From NCBI GenBank assembly GCA_014529385.2, contig CM043950.1, positions 81,478,843 to 81,542,842 of the forward strand: 64,000 nucleotides of DNA. Direction: 5' to 3'. A program made the translations under genes and the position numbers. Under the pieces are notes generated by a model that made no database searches, was not told where the DNA came from, and was given only the letters and a program-made list of their open reading frames with translations. This DNA is from Adiantum capillus-veneris. Taxonomy: Eukaryota > Streptophyta > Polypodiopsida > Polypodiales > Pteridaceae. Shown here in pieces: positions 1-10,834 of this stretch (position 1 is the stretch's first letter; the number at the start of each line of letters is the position of its first letter).

Positions 1-2870
1 TATAGAACCACCTTTTGACTTCGAGACAAAATTGGAAATAATAAATGGTTACCTGAAATCACCATCTTTATGTAGAGTAACTCACACCGTTAAGATTGGG
101 GCATGGATACTTTACCCTAGTGGATTAATGTATGACATGAAACTCATTGTAGGTTCTGTAGTATGGATAACGGGTTGTGTATCATCAACCTAGGCTAGGT
201 ACAATAATCACATAATGGATTATGGACCGTGTATGGACCGTGTGAGCGGTGTTTTATCGATTTCCAGGGTGTAACAGGAGATAAGGGGACTTGACCTTGC
301 ATTTAACTTTAAAAAAATCTCTGATCTATACACAATAGAGTACTGTGTAGCGTTTAAACTCTTCTCTGCATTTAGTATTTGTGCTTCCTGTTGCATGCTA
401 CCGCATGTGTGCTAGGGTTTTGTTAGCAGGTGAATGTAGCAGCGAATGTGGTGTGACAGTGTCTGGAACATCAGGATCTCTAGCTGAGGACAATCCCTGA
501 GTATATGGCCCGTATGGGCGACCTCTAGTGTGGGTAGCCTATCCGAGTCTAGCGTATCTTCTTCTAGTGGACATCAACAAATATAAAAGCCTCTTAAAGG
601 TGAGTACTCATACTCACTTAGCATCGTGCTTTTTATTCACCTGTGTGTGCATTATATACTGTGTGAGATAGAAGATATTTTACTACTGTATGCTCAACAT
701 GCCGAAAAAGAATGGGAAGGAGATTGTGGAGGCTTTTGCGTCTCCTAATCTACAGGTTAACAGAATATTCTTTCTTGTTCTCGAGACTGTCAATAGATAC
801 TGTGAAGCTATGCTGAAAAAGTTTTGAAAGGCTTCGAAAAACCACTAATTTAGACTTTTTTTTTATAAGAAACCTGTTTCGGAAACTGTTCCTACTGGTT
901 TATGGGAGAAATGTGAGTGGGAGTATATGTCTGCTTTGGGACAGATGGGAAGTTGTGATTCTCTTTGACTAATGATGTATGTTTTCGTAAAATAACCGAA
1001 AAAAAATTATATAAAGTGGTTCTGGAAACCTCTTACTGGTTATGAGAAGAAGTGTGAATGGCTCATTTAAAACTAAGAACTACCTAGTGTTTTTTGAATG
1101 ATGGAAGAAATAAGTCTGGTTTTCGTAAAATGTGCTGTAAAACTCGTTTTTTTGAGGAAAAATTTGTCCTTTAAATTTTTAAAAAATGGGGGACTGCCAG
1201 GTATGAAGGCTATCTTAACATTTGGCTGCATTGAAAAGAGGATGGTGTGGTACTTAAAGGAAATGGTTGTATATATGGCTGATGATGCTATGTTCTGTAA
1301 AATAGCTACTCAAAAGATGTAATGTACTTTTGAAAGGGATACTGCAGATGGAAAAAAAACCAGAATTTTACAAAAAATGAGATGTAATGATCTTATAAGA
1401 TTTGAAAGATATTTTGGTTTGTTGTAACACTACATTGCTGAGGTACTTTGGGTAAGAGGAAAGACCCTAGACTGATTCATTTTCTAGTTCTGGTGCCTAT
1501 TCTATTGAATCAACTAAAGATTATTATGAGGTCCTAAATACAGGTTTCGGAAATGTTTCCCTGTCTTCTGATATTATGTAGGTAGTATGTGGCATCATAT
1601 ACCCAATTGTAGGAGTAAATATTGTTTTTGAAAATTGACTCAAACTTTTTTACCATATTACATCACCTACTAGTAAGATTGATTAGTTTTTTAGAGCAGA
1701 TACCTATCTTACTGAATCGGCTAAAAGTTTTTGTATTTGCTGAGTACTGGCTTCTGATAGGTTGCCCTTTCTCTGATATTCTTTAAGATAGAGTGGCATC
1801 ACATAACGGATTGAGGTAGAAAAAAGCTTGTTTCAAATTTACTTGATCTTTTTTACATCACATGCTATGAAGATTAGTGATAATTTCCGATGACTTATCA
1901 TTCAACGTAGTGACAGATTTCTGATGGTCATTGTTGGTTTGACCCTCGGCTATTCAATAAAATTTGCTTTTCATCATCTGCTCGCTTCTTAATTTCACTC
2001 AAGTATATATGAACTGATCTTTACCTACCATCTTGTAGTATATACAAAAGGTTCTTGGTACTATAAGGAAAGTCATATATTTCCCTTTAGCTGATCCTTG
2101 CTGGTTAATCTTTTGTCATGTCTTTCTCGGACGAGGTCTAAGATGGATCTTAAAAAACCTACTTACAACTAATGTTAGGCAAAGAAAATTTTAAAAAGTT
2201 AAATCGAGAAATGACCAGCTGCTCTATGGGGATTTCACTTTCCTTATTGGATTGACAATAATCCAAGGAACTTTTTTCTTTAAAAAAAACAAGATACAAG
2301 TTAAGAACTTTGTTTTTTTTATTGTGACATGGATAATAACTGGGATTCCCAGCATCACCTGCGTACAATCACGTGCTAACGAATTGTTTTCTTGTGGCTA
2401 TGGGTGTAGGTGAGGGCTACCTTCTTTGATTAAAACATTCTGTCCTTAACAAGTGGCAGATCTCTTATCGTGAAGCAAAATTTCCTAGATTTTGGGATTG
2501 GAGTTTGCTGCAATATATTCTGCTATCTTCATTACCTTGTATATAATTTATTTTCAACTACAATTAAATTAATGTACAAATCCATTGTACTATTCTAGAA
2601 TTGTTAGTCTATGAAGAGGCAGTGTTCGTTTGCGTATATATATAGATTTAGAACTGCTACACACACAAACAATAAATGCAGCCGTTTTTTAACCTAGAGG
2701 ACAACAATTCACTCTTTTGATCATAACTTCTTTATCCAAACTCTGATTTGGGTGATCTATGGCCTCAATCGAAGAGCACGATGCCTTATACTCATTGATG
2801 TAAAGATTTACATTTTTAGAGTTATGGAATTCATTTTTGTAGCATTATTTCCAAAGTGAACATGTTCAAG
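1..2870. other. Non-coding stretch, no recognised gene
   Basis: No convincing coding region, RNA gene or terminal-repeat pair was found in this AT-rich stretch. Between about 840 and 1800 there are loosely similar phrases (for example around 871-930 and 1019-1060, and GTGGCATCA near 1580 and 1791) suggesting a decayed internally repetitive element. The segment near 2700-2890 has the 'cataacttctttatccaaactc'-like wording often seen in plant repeat DNA. Nothing further can be supported. Confidence 0.5.
582..589 (+). promoter_or_regulatory. TATA-box-like sequence upstream of a short ORF
   Basis: TATAAAAG lies about 108 nt upstream of an ATG at 690 (second in-frame ATG at 699) that opens a 45-codon reading frame ending near 825. 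The ORF begins with a lysine-rich stretch (MPKKNGKEIVEAF) and has a possible splice donor CAG|GTTAAC near 754. The spacing fits a plant promoter with a short first exon, but no product family is recognised and chance occurrence is possible. Confidence 0.25.
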
Positions 2871-2940
2871 AAAGTTGACTCTAATCTCTTATTTAACATA
2901 CAATGCCTTCCGACACTCGCAAGGGTTCTTCTTCTTTAAG

Positions 2941-3790
2941 AAGGTCCACAACCATTGTGAAAATGATTCAAAATCTGCTAACTGTGGAGATAGAAACACA
3001 ACCACCCAACCAATGACATCAAAAACCATGATCATCGCATACTTGGTATCGTTGCAAGAGACCGTAAACAAACAAGGCGAAGACTTACGAGCACTTGCAA
3101 TGGAGAATGGCACATTAAGGGTACTTGTGGTTGAGAATGAGAATCTCAAGAGGACACTTACATGTTTGATGCAACTTGAAGAGGAAGTCAAGGAATGTAG
3201 ATGCTCTCTTGTGAATGATTTGAAGGAGCGCATGAGCAAAGTAGAGCGTGACCATGTATTGAAAGAGGAGAAATTTGACACCATGAGCCAGGATGTATGC
3301 GACATGAAAAATTTATGCACAAAAAAGACTTGGGTTGATGTATGTGGTAACAATGTGGTTCCTAAAATAATGTTGAGAATGTGGATGTGGAGGAGTTGAA
3401 GGAATGGGAGCAACACTCCAAGAACATTGTTATTTGTGGAATTCCCACAGAGAAGTTAGAGACACCTCCTTCCCTTGCCATTGTTATCAAAGATTTCTTC
3501 AAAACCCACTTTGGCATGTCCGGAGTTATGGTCTATGGATCACATAGAGTGGGGAAGCAAGGAGATCCTCGCTCGGGAGAACGGCCAATTGTATACACAT
3601 GCCAGATAAGACCATATGAAAGATTATCCTTGATAATAGTTGGATCTATTTAAGGGATACAAATGTTTTGTATGTGAAGATCGCACTATTAAGAAACAAA
3701 TTATGCGTTGCAAGGCATATGAGGAAAAGAATTAAAAAAACAAGGGGATATCTCGCGAAGAAAATGTGTCCAATGAGGAGGCAAGTCTCT
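2941..3790 (+). pseudogene. LINE ORF1 remnant (coiled coil plus RNA-binding domain)
   Basis: The 2875-3399 frame gives a charged, leucine-rich segment of about 110 residues with coiled-coil character (ENGTLRVLVVENENLKRTL). The next frame, 3381-3653, reads SKNIVICGIP then SHRVGKQGD and RPIVYTCQIRPYERLSLI, the pattern of the RNA-binding domain of L1-type ORF1. The similarity continues in another frame past 3653 (LRDTNVF, EDRT, KKQIMRCKAYEE). ORF1 normally forms the trimeric RNA-binding chaperone of the LINE particle. Here it is split by at least two frameshifts and is not functional. Confidence 0.7.
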
Positions 3791-3825
3791 CAAGAAAATA
3801 GGAATGCGTGACCTATGAGACTGAG

Positions 3826-4640
3826 TTACAATTAAAAATATGCTTTTGGAATTGTAATGCATACCCATGGAATGCAGGGGTTGGCATTGACGAACTAACA
3901 AGCAAAGCTGATGTTGTACTTCTTGTTGAAACTTGGGAGCACGATACACAAAGGATTAACGGCTTGGAGGATTACAATGTATATTCACTAATGTGGTCAA
4001 ATAATCTCAAGCAACAAAGAGGGCAAGGAGTAATAGCATGTATGGCTAAAAAATAATTGGAAGATTTTGTATCAATTGTAAAAGATGACAAGTACAAACC
4101 TTATGTATGGCTAAAAATTATGACACCAAAAAGAGAACCCATTTTTGTAGCCTGTTGCTACATTCCTTATCATGATTTCCCCTTTTATGCTTGCATAGAT
4201 AGAGATCATCCATTTTTTGATTTAGAAGAGGACATTGCTTATTTCAAAGGCGAAGGTGATGCTATTGTATTTGGGGATATGAATGCTCACACAAAAACAT
4301 TACAACATGATAACAATTTGATATGCCATACATTTCAAGGGAGTTGGAGGAAGATTACTTGTATGATCGTACTTCAATGGATGAGAAAGAGCCAGATCAC
4401 TATGGAAAGTTACTTTTACACATGTGTAATAGCACGGGTATGCTCATTGCCAATGGTGTATCTTTGTGAGGTGGAACCAATGGATTTACATGTAGAAAAA
4501 CTAATGGGGATAGTCTGATTGACTATATGCTACTCTTCAAATCCATCTTGTATCACATATGTTTGGCCAATGGACCCTGGAATCTGATCATCGGACCTTA
4601 TATATTAACCTTTCATGTGGAGAATCAACTAAGCATGATA
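3826..4640 (+). pseudogene. LINE ORF2 N-terminal AP-like endonuclease
   Basis: This is the endonuclease/exonuclease/phosphatase domain that nicks target DNA in L1-type elements. Visible motifs in order are KICFWNCNA (N-terminal strand with catalytic Asn), DVVLLVETW (metal-binding Glu), VFGDMNAHT (GDxN motif) and LESDHRTLYI (terminal SDH motif near 4580). A TAA at 4054-4056 and frameshifts between about 4330 and 4570 break the frame. The C-terminal part (HYGKLLLHMCNSTGMLIANG) is read in another frame. The motif order is diagnostic, but the copy is inactive. Confidence 0.82.
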
Positions 4641-4921
4641 ATCTCAGCCAATGGGAAGAGAAATTATTACTATGTATAGATTTCAAACGGGCACCAATGT
4701 ACATTGAAATGGTTGAGCAAAAGTTATGGATGAGAAAGCTTCAATAGGATGTACCATTAAAAACTAAATGTGAAGCTTTCAAGAAAGTTATTTGTTCTTG
4801 TGCCAAAGAATGCTTTTCCATAAAGCACCTCCATGGTATCAACAAAGATAGATCAGGAAAAGGGTGGTTTGATAAAGAATGTCAAGATGCTCAAAAGTCC
4901 TTAATAAAGCTTGATACAACT

Positions 4922-5350
4922 ATGAACAAAGACATCTATCAAAGTCATTTGCATACATACATGGCACTAATTCAAAAGATGAGAAGAAGTTGGGAAGTAA
5001 AGCAACAACTTTTTCAAGTCCAAGAAAAGACACATGCATGTGGAAGATTTTGGAGAAACTTGAGGGGCAAGCGGGTTGAGAATTTTGGTAACTTGAGTCT
5101 TGTGGATATGTACACACATTATAGGAAATTTTATGAGCAAGCAAATGCTGAAAAATACCATTTTATGGTTCACTCCCATGTATGCCCTCTTTTTTTTACT
5201 ATTGAGGATGTATGCGGTGGGCTTGAAAAGTTGGCCACTACAAAACGGGAGATCTTCAAGGTATCAAGCCGGAGATGATCAAATGGACGGGAGATTTTAC
5301 CCATGAGTGGATGTGTGATATGTTCAACTTTGCACTTCAACATGGTATGC
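4922..5350 (+). pseudogene. LINE ORF2 linker and start of RT domain
   Basis: The frame gives FWRNLRGKRVENFGNLSLV followed by FTIEDVCGGLEKLA, the region that joins endonuclease and reverse transcriptase in plant LINEs. Near 5265 it shifts frame to reach IKWTGDFTHEWMCDMFNFAL. It stops at 5350 because a retrotransposon LTR has been inserted; the next LINE codons resume at 6220. The upstream segment from about 4640 to 4922 is also LINE-derived but has stops (for example TAG near 4747). Confidence 0.75.
5346..5350 (+). repeat. Target-site duplication, left copy (TATGC)
   Basis: TATGC here is repeated at 6215-6219 directly outside the solo LTR. Keeping one copy restores the LINE reading NFALQHGMPYDWSTNW without a frameshift. 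Confidence 0.9.
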
Positions 5351-6214
5351 TGTTTGAGGACAGATTGAACGGACGTCCAACTGGTCGGACATGTAGTCGG
5401 ACCCCACATTTGTAGTCTATTATTTTGCTGAGCTAGTGTAGTAATAATCTGTGTAAATCTTGATTCTAGAGTAGTGGATCAATTCCCTCAGTTGTAATGC
5501 TGTAATGATATTTGTAAAGATCCATGTGAGTCGGCCACTGGCCATTTAGAATGCCCTAGGTATAAATGTCAATAACTTTAACGTGAAAGGAGGCTTATCT
5601 TTAGAAGAAGAAGGGAGATATGAAAACGTATGCTCAAGCTATGAGCTGTTCCGACTTGTAATCATCACAGTTAATGAATGGGTAATTAGTTTTCAATTCC
5701 AAAACTTGCATTGTGTTCCTCTTTCTTTGCTCTTTCATTCTAGTGTAAGCATTGTCAGTTTTGTTGTGGTTCGCCAACTACGTGTTAGTGAGTCTTAATT
5801 GCAAATTTGAGTGCTTAAATCACTATTTTTAGTCGTTTGGACCATAGGAGAGTGTTCTTAGACCATAGGATGACATTTATGGCATGTTCTATTGCAGTTT
5901 TCAGAACCTTTTTCATGATGGATCATGATTTTGGTACCTTGTCGGATTGCAACTAAACTTGCTAGGATAGTGCCCCTAGGTGTCCTAGACCTCCTCCTAA
6001 ATTTCGAGTGCCAAAATGGCGTGATGACCTAGAGCTGTGAGAAAGGACATAGGCAGATTCCCTGATTATTGAGTGTTGGTTTGCTTGTTGAGCTAGTGTG
6101 CTTGCTTGTTAAGGTTTACTCCGTGCCCCATCCGAGTCACTTTCCCTGAGTATTGACATTATCTTAGTATGAAAAGGCTATGTTGTAGACGTCCGTCGCG
6201 GCGAACCGCTAACA
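5351..6214 (+). mobile_element. Solo LTR (864 bp) inserted in the LINE
   Basis: The segment begins TGTTTGAGGACAG, ends CGAACCGCTAACA and is flanked by a perfect 5-bp duplication TATGC, the structure left when the two LTRs of a retrotransposon recombine and the interior is lost. A TATA-like GGTATAAATG lies near 5560. Its last bases (GACGTCCGTCGCGGCG) resemble the 3' end of the element 1 LTR (GACGTCTGTCACGGCG near 15976), so it probably came from a related Ty3/gypsy family. Orientation is inferred from that resemblance. Confidence 0.88.
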
Positions 6215-6219
6215 TATGC

Positions 6220-7064
6220 CTTATGATTGGAGTACTAATTGGGTTCAGCCTTTGCATAAAGGAGGGGATGTAAAGAATGTAAACAACTACCGGACTATAA
6301 TGATTGGGATTCTTATGGCAAAGTTGTTTGGGTACGTAATGGAGATGAAATTAAGTGATTGGGCTGAAGAGAATGACAAGCGTGCAAAAGGACAAGCGGG
6401 TTTTTGTTGATGCCATAGCACCATTGATCATCTTGGCACTCTTCGTGTTCTCATGGAGGAAATTCGGTTGAAAGGAAAGCGATTGTATTTTTGTTTTGTG
6501 GACTTTGAAGAAAGCCTTTGATATGATTCCACCACGTAACAATTTGTGGAGAAGCATGGAAGAACTCCCAGTGCCAAGTGAGTTTATGCTTGCGGTTTCT
6601 TGAATCTATGAGAAGGTGATTTGTCAATTGTGCATGAGAAGAGAAGGTGATTTGTCAATTGTGCATGAGAAGAGAAATTTGTCAATTGTGATTTGTCAAT
6701 CGTGCATGAGAAGAGAAATTTCAACAATTTTTATAAGCACTATTAGGGTTAAACAAGGATGTCCGTTGTCACCACTTCTCTTTGGTCTATGCATTGATCA
6801 ATTGGAACATATGGTACCTGACTTTATGCAAGAAGAAGGCATTGAAGAGGTCACTATTTGCAATGCGGTAATCATGCTTTTGTTGTATGCGGATGATGTA
6901 GTGCTTCTAGCACACACTTTAGAAGATGCACAAAAGCTTATGGTTTTCCTTGAGAACTTTTCTTGCATAGTGGGTTCCTTGTGAATGAATCCAAAACAAA
7001 GGTTATGCTTGTGAAAACCAACCATAAGGAGAAGCCATGCATCGTGTTGAAGTTGTTGAGAGCT
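6220..7064 (+). pseudogene. LINE ORF2 reverse transcriptase core
   Basis: RT motifs appear in order: WVQPLHKGGDVKNVNNYRTI (near 6240-6300), GQAGFC (6396), CFVDF then KAFDMI in another frame (6500), VKQGCPLSPLLFGLCID (6750-6800) and the catalytic YADDVVLLA (6885-6915). The enzyme would copy LINE RNA at the nicked target. Stops at 6408 and about 6600 and several frameshifts disable it. A 31-bp unit is locally repeated at 6608-6720 inside the domain. Reading continues as VESF at 7064 and resumes as KYLGLEV after the TTAA insertion. Confidence 0.85.
6615..6712 (+). repeat. Local 31-bp tandem expansion in the LINE RT
   Basis: The phrase GGTGATTTGTCAATTGTGC followed by ATGAGAAGAGAA occurs at 6615 and 6646 (31 bp apart), with two further partial copies to about 6712. 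It adds residues between the RT palm motifs and is probably replication slippage after the element died. Confidence 0.75.
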
Positions 7065-8411
7065 TTAACACTAGGTTGGTAACCTAATAGGACATAAAAG
7101 TGTCCTTTCAGGGTTTTGAAAAAAACCTCCAAAACCATAGTAGATCCACTCATTTTGTAAAATCCTTTCATGAGGTTATAGTTCAAGGCCTACTACACAT
7201 GGAAAAAATAAGAAACTTGTAAAATTTCTCATCTTTTGGTCACACCAAGCCTCCAAAGTTGATGGACTAGCGCATTTTCATCAAAACAGTCATTTCTTAC
7301 GTTTTGTTGCATAAAAATAAGATTAGGGATTTTTGTAGGACTTGAGATAAATTCCCTAGTTACCTTCAATGGGTTGGTGATTAGAACATATGACTGCTTC
7401 TCACTCACTAGTTTTTGTTTTGCCAAAATAAATAGGTACAAAAAAGTTGAATTTTTACCATTCTGCAAACCTATCATCAAAGTTTCATTAGCCACACTCA
7501 ATAAAAATAATATATGCATGTTTTCTTAGTTCCCTATTGTCCTTTATGTTCATAAGGAGCCACGGAGCATGTCAAAATAATAATACATCTCTTACCAAGG
7601 GGAATCTTGGGGACAAAGATGAAGTGGTAAATACAGCAAACATGAAAAAACTGGGTTCAACATTATGAGTTGTAGAATCCCATAGAAACTATTCAATATC
7701 TATTCAAATTTGATCGCTATGACTAGATATGGTTACTACCTACAAAATTCATGTAGTTGTCACAAGAAATCAACAATATTGAAAAAGCTATACTTGATAT
7801 ACTAGAATGTTTCGTTTTCTTCTATAATTGAAAAAATCAACCATCGTTGTGTACTATGAAAAATAAGGTATTAGGTGCCCCAAAACTCAAGGAATATTAG
7901 CTTTATGTTACAATATGAGACATAGAAAATAAAAAATGCATTTGGATATCATGAAATCCACCAAAAAAATCATAGAAGAGCTAAAATTGGCTAAAAAACA
8001 GGATTTGACAATTTTTGTAATTTGGTCATAACTTACAACTTTAATATTTATTTCTCCCTAGAAGCATCAGGACATGTTGAGGACTACTAAAGATAGTTCT
8101 CTAGCATTATAGACCTCACAAAATTGAATTCTAGAGTGGTATAGTTGGCAAAAGTTGAAAAAAGCCAAAAATAGGACCCGTTTTTTCACAGAGTTTAGGT
8201 TGTGAAATGTTGTGCAAGGACAAGGTTAAAGATGGAATTGATATTCCAAAAAAATGTCGAGTTTTTTTCAGCTCACGAGACAACTTTCTAGATAGATAGC
8301 ACCTCAAAATCCATTTTGAAACTCTTGACATAATTCAAGGACAATGGTCACTTAACAGGACATAAAAGTGTCCCAGGACATAAAAGTGTCCCATTACCAA
8401 CCTAGTGTTAA
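7065..8411. mobile_element. Non-autonomous TTAA-flanked inverted-repeat element
   Basis: The element proper is 7069-8407 (1339 bp), flanked by TTAA at 7065-7068 and 8408-8411. It has perfect 14-bp terminal inverted repeats, CACTAGGTTGGTAA and its complement. Just inside lie copies of a short hairpin-like repeat GGACATAAAAGTGTCC: one on the left (7090-7105) and two on the right (8358-8373, 8376-8391). Excising the element and one TTAA makes the LINE read VESFKYLGLEV in frame. Duplicated TTAA is the known hallmark of piggyBac-superfamily transposition. No transposase is encoded, so it must have moved in trans. The CACTA ends do not make it a CACTA element, because those duplicate 3 bp and no 3-bp duplication fits. 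Confidence 0.8.
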
Positions 8412-9335
8412 GTACCTTGGCCTTGAGGTTCCATCCAATCACAAGTGGTATGAATGTGCTATGCATTGTATGGAAGCAGAAAAGAGAGCATATTATGCAT
8501 TTGAGAACATGTGCAATGCAAGAAACATCAAGTGTTTGGTTCTCAAGAAGTATCTTTTTGATGCATTGGTGACACCGGTTCTTCTTTATGGAGTTGAAGT
8601 GTGGGGCGGGAGCATCTCAAAGTCTACTTGGAAAGATTTTGAGAATGTCCAAAAGCATTTTCTTACAAACTTTCTCCAAGTTAAGACACAAACACCATAT
8701 ATGCTCCTACTTCTTGAGTTGGGATCTCTTCCAATTGAGGTTATGGGCATGGAAAGGGTTGTGGAGTAAATGATAAAGATGCGTCGAAACCCCTCACATT
8801 GACTTCCTACAATTGCATGGGAAACAAGCAAAAAAGTTCAAAAGATGCATAAAAGCAAGATGTTGAGCACGAGATGGATGCAAGACATAAAGAAGTGGTT
8901 TGGGAGATGGGATGCATTACACTTGCTACATGATGCTTCAATTGACTCCCAAGTGAATGAAGATTTTCTACAATGCCAATGTATAACGGCTTGGGAGAAA
9001 TCCGGTGGGTCAAGATTCATACATTACACCACCCATATTGTCCCTAACTACAAAATTATGTTCTTCGCTGAAAGAGGAAACCATACTCACACTTACATGC
9101 TTGAGCCTGTCCCCTTGTTGGCGATAGGCACTATCGCAGTCATTCGGCTTATCTCCCATTTCCTTCGATGCGAGATGACAAGGCGTTGGGGCAATGGAGA
9201 AGAGTCAAATTAATTGTGCACATTATGCTCACTGCAAGTTTGAGAGTCTGAGTACCAGACACTACTAGAGTGCTCAGCTTTTGGTTACATCCAAACTTGC
9301 TTCTCTCACATTTTCAGCCATGACTTAGACCTACG
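8412..9335 (+). pseudogene. LINE ORF2 C-terminal region with zinc knuckle
   Basis: Reading resumes at KYLGLEV and continues YLFDALVTPVLLYGVEVWGG, the conserved region after the RT of plant LINEs, to a stop near 8769. The following frame, 8845-9213, gives RWMQDIKKWFGRWDALHLL and an HFLRCEM segment. In-frame stops are followed by LCTLC and then YQTLLECSAF, matching the C-terminal CCHC-type knuckle of LINE ORF2 with its usual spacing of two cysteines, His lost, and a final Cys. The region is decayed. Confidence 0.7.
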
Positions 9336-9485
9336 AACTTTCCTCTCCCATCCACAATGTGGGCTCTCCATTGCGACTCTCATCACCACAATTTTGGAGC
9401 ATCAAGAGTCGCTCATCAGCCATACACATACTACATCACATGTAACTTTGGTTCCATAGGTCATATTTGACCTTCGAGGGCGATA

Positions 9486-9489
<4 letters not shown>

Positions 9490-9562
<73 letters not shown>

Positions 9563-9569
9563 CTCCCCA
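9490..9569. repeat. (CT)n microsatellite
   Basis: About 70 bp of uninterrupted CT dinucleotide from 9491 to 9559, followed by an interrupted GCTCTCC. Apparent reading frames across it are low-complexity artefacts. Confidence 0.97.
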
Positions 9570-10300
9570 TTTCCTTGCAGTCAATAAGTGGGCACTTGGG
9601 AAGAACTTACATGGAGTCCTTTGGCTTAAGTAGGAGACGGTGAAAGAACAGAGTGGGAGATTTGGTCAAGAGAGAGAGGATTTGAGGGTCTATGAGAAGG
9701 AAAGACATAGTGCAAGGTATCATTTGAACTCATTCCTGAAAGATGCCAAGAAACAACACATGAGTAAATCATTTGCTTATGATCTTGGTCTCATGAAGAA
9801 AGGAGCATTAGTCAAGGTGAATAAGGCACTGATGAATGTAGGAGATTGATGTCTATGCAGGTAAGCATCTTGTAATGTTAAGGTTCATTACTATCAAGTT
9901 CAACTTGAGAACTAAATTTTTTAAAATTGCTTTAGATGGTTGAATAAAAATTTTTAAACATAAAAAGCGCCAAAAATTTGTATTATTTATTAGATAAGAA
10001 TAGCCAAAACAACATTTTCATCCCAATGCAACTTGCTTGAATCTTCCAAATGATGAGAAAATGCATACTGATGTTGTTAAGGACAAACAAGAACGTACTC
10101 GCCAACATGCTCCTCACTCTACCACCTCCAAATTTACCGATGATTAGGAAGTTCTTGTGAAGCCTACAACTACCAAGTCTAGTGTGCAGGTCTCACAAAG
10201 AGATGATTCAGCAACGGCATCTTAGGTGTGAACTTGAATACTTTTGTATCAAAATTAATGATTGATTTCTTCACAAGATGCTAGTTTGATGTTATGTGAC
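9570..10300. other. Non-coding, one small unrecognised ORF
   Basis: The only reading frame of note is 9640-9849 (69 codons, charged, beginning MKEQSGRFGQEREDLRVYE). It matches no family I recognise and has no supporting context. The rest shows nothing. Confidence 0.35.
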
Positions 10301-10834
10301 TCACCAACAATATGATATTGTGCAGCTTGAGTCACCCAAAGAGTTTGGAGGCTCCCAATAGCAAGCCTTTATAAAGCAAAGAATAGGTTTCATGCATTTT
10401 TTTCGTTGCATAAAATTTTTTGTAGCGAAACCAAAGCTTGCGATGAGAAATTGATTTGTTGTGTTAGGGAAAAAGGTGATCTGCATGACCTCCAAAGACA
10501 TCATTTATTTCATGAGAAGTATAGAAACAAAGATATTGGATGTATTAGATTTGGCAATAGTGATGTAATCATCTGGTAGGTCTCCTAATGCCAGAGTTGG
10601 TATATTCATGAGATATTTGCTGTAATTGTTAGGGAAAAAGGTGATCTGCATGACCTCCAAAGACATCATTGATTTCATGAGAAGTCTAGAAACAAAGATA
10701 CTGGATGTATTAGATTTGGCAATAGAGATGTAATCATTTGGTAGGTCTCCTAATGCCAGAGTTGGTATATTCATGAGATATTTGCTGTAATTGTAAGTTA
10801 AGTGTTTTTTGAGTGGAGCTTGAACTTGGTACAT
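10301..10834 (-). pseudogene. Unknown ORF with in-frame 55-residue duplication
   Basis: On the minus strand the frame 10834 to 10505 contains one copy plus most of a second copy of a 55-residue unit (NYSKYLMNIPTLALGDLP ... SLEVMQITFFPN). After a stop at 10507-10505 the same frame finishes the second unit and runs on to 10301. The stop is a TCA-to-TAA change: the other copy reads K-S-M-M where this reads K-stop-M-M. The unit is 165 bp, an exact multiple of three, so duplication kept the frame. The protein family is not recognised and no introns or start were established. Confidence 0.4.
10463..10792. repeat. 165-bp tandem duplication
   Basis: Two head-to-tail copies start at 10463 and 10628, each beginning GTTAGGGAAAAAGGTGATC and ending GATATTTGCTGTAATT. 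They differ at only a few positions, so the duplication is fairly recent. Confidence 0.92.

Larger units (their letters stand above)
2900..9340 (+). mobile_element. Decayed L1-type LINE carrying two later insertions
   Basis: The pieces lie in LINE order on the plus strand: ORF1 remnant (2.94-3.79 kb), endonuclease (3.83-4.64 kb), RT (4.9-5.35 and 6.22-7.06 kb), and C-terminal region with zinc knuckle (8.41-9.33 kb). Many frameshifts and stops show it is long dead. The interruptions at 5351-6214 and 7069-8407 are separate elements; deleting each insert plus one copy of its target duplication joins the LINE frame exactly. No poly-A tail or flanking duplication of the LINE itself was found, so the outer limits are approximate. 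Confidence 0.85.

Noticed and set aside
2889-3416. 175-codon minus-strand ORF
   Set aside because: It is antisense to the LINE ORF1 coiled coil and has no recognisable features.
7069-8407. Classification as a CACTA (En/Spm) transposon because the ends read CACTA
   Set aside because: CACTA elements duplicate 3 bp; here no 3-bp direct duplication fits, whereas TTAA is repeated exactly and frame restoration confirms the 4-bp duplication.
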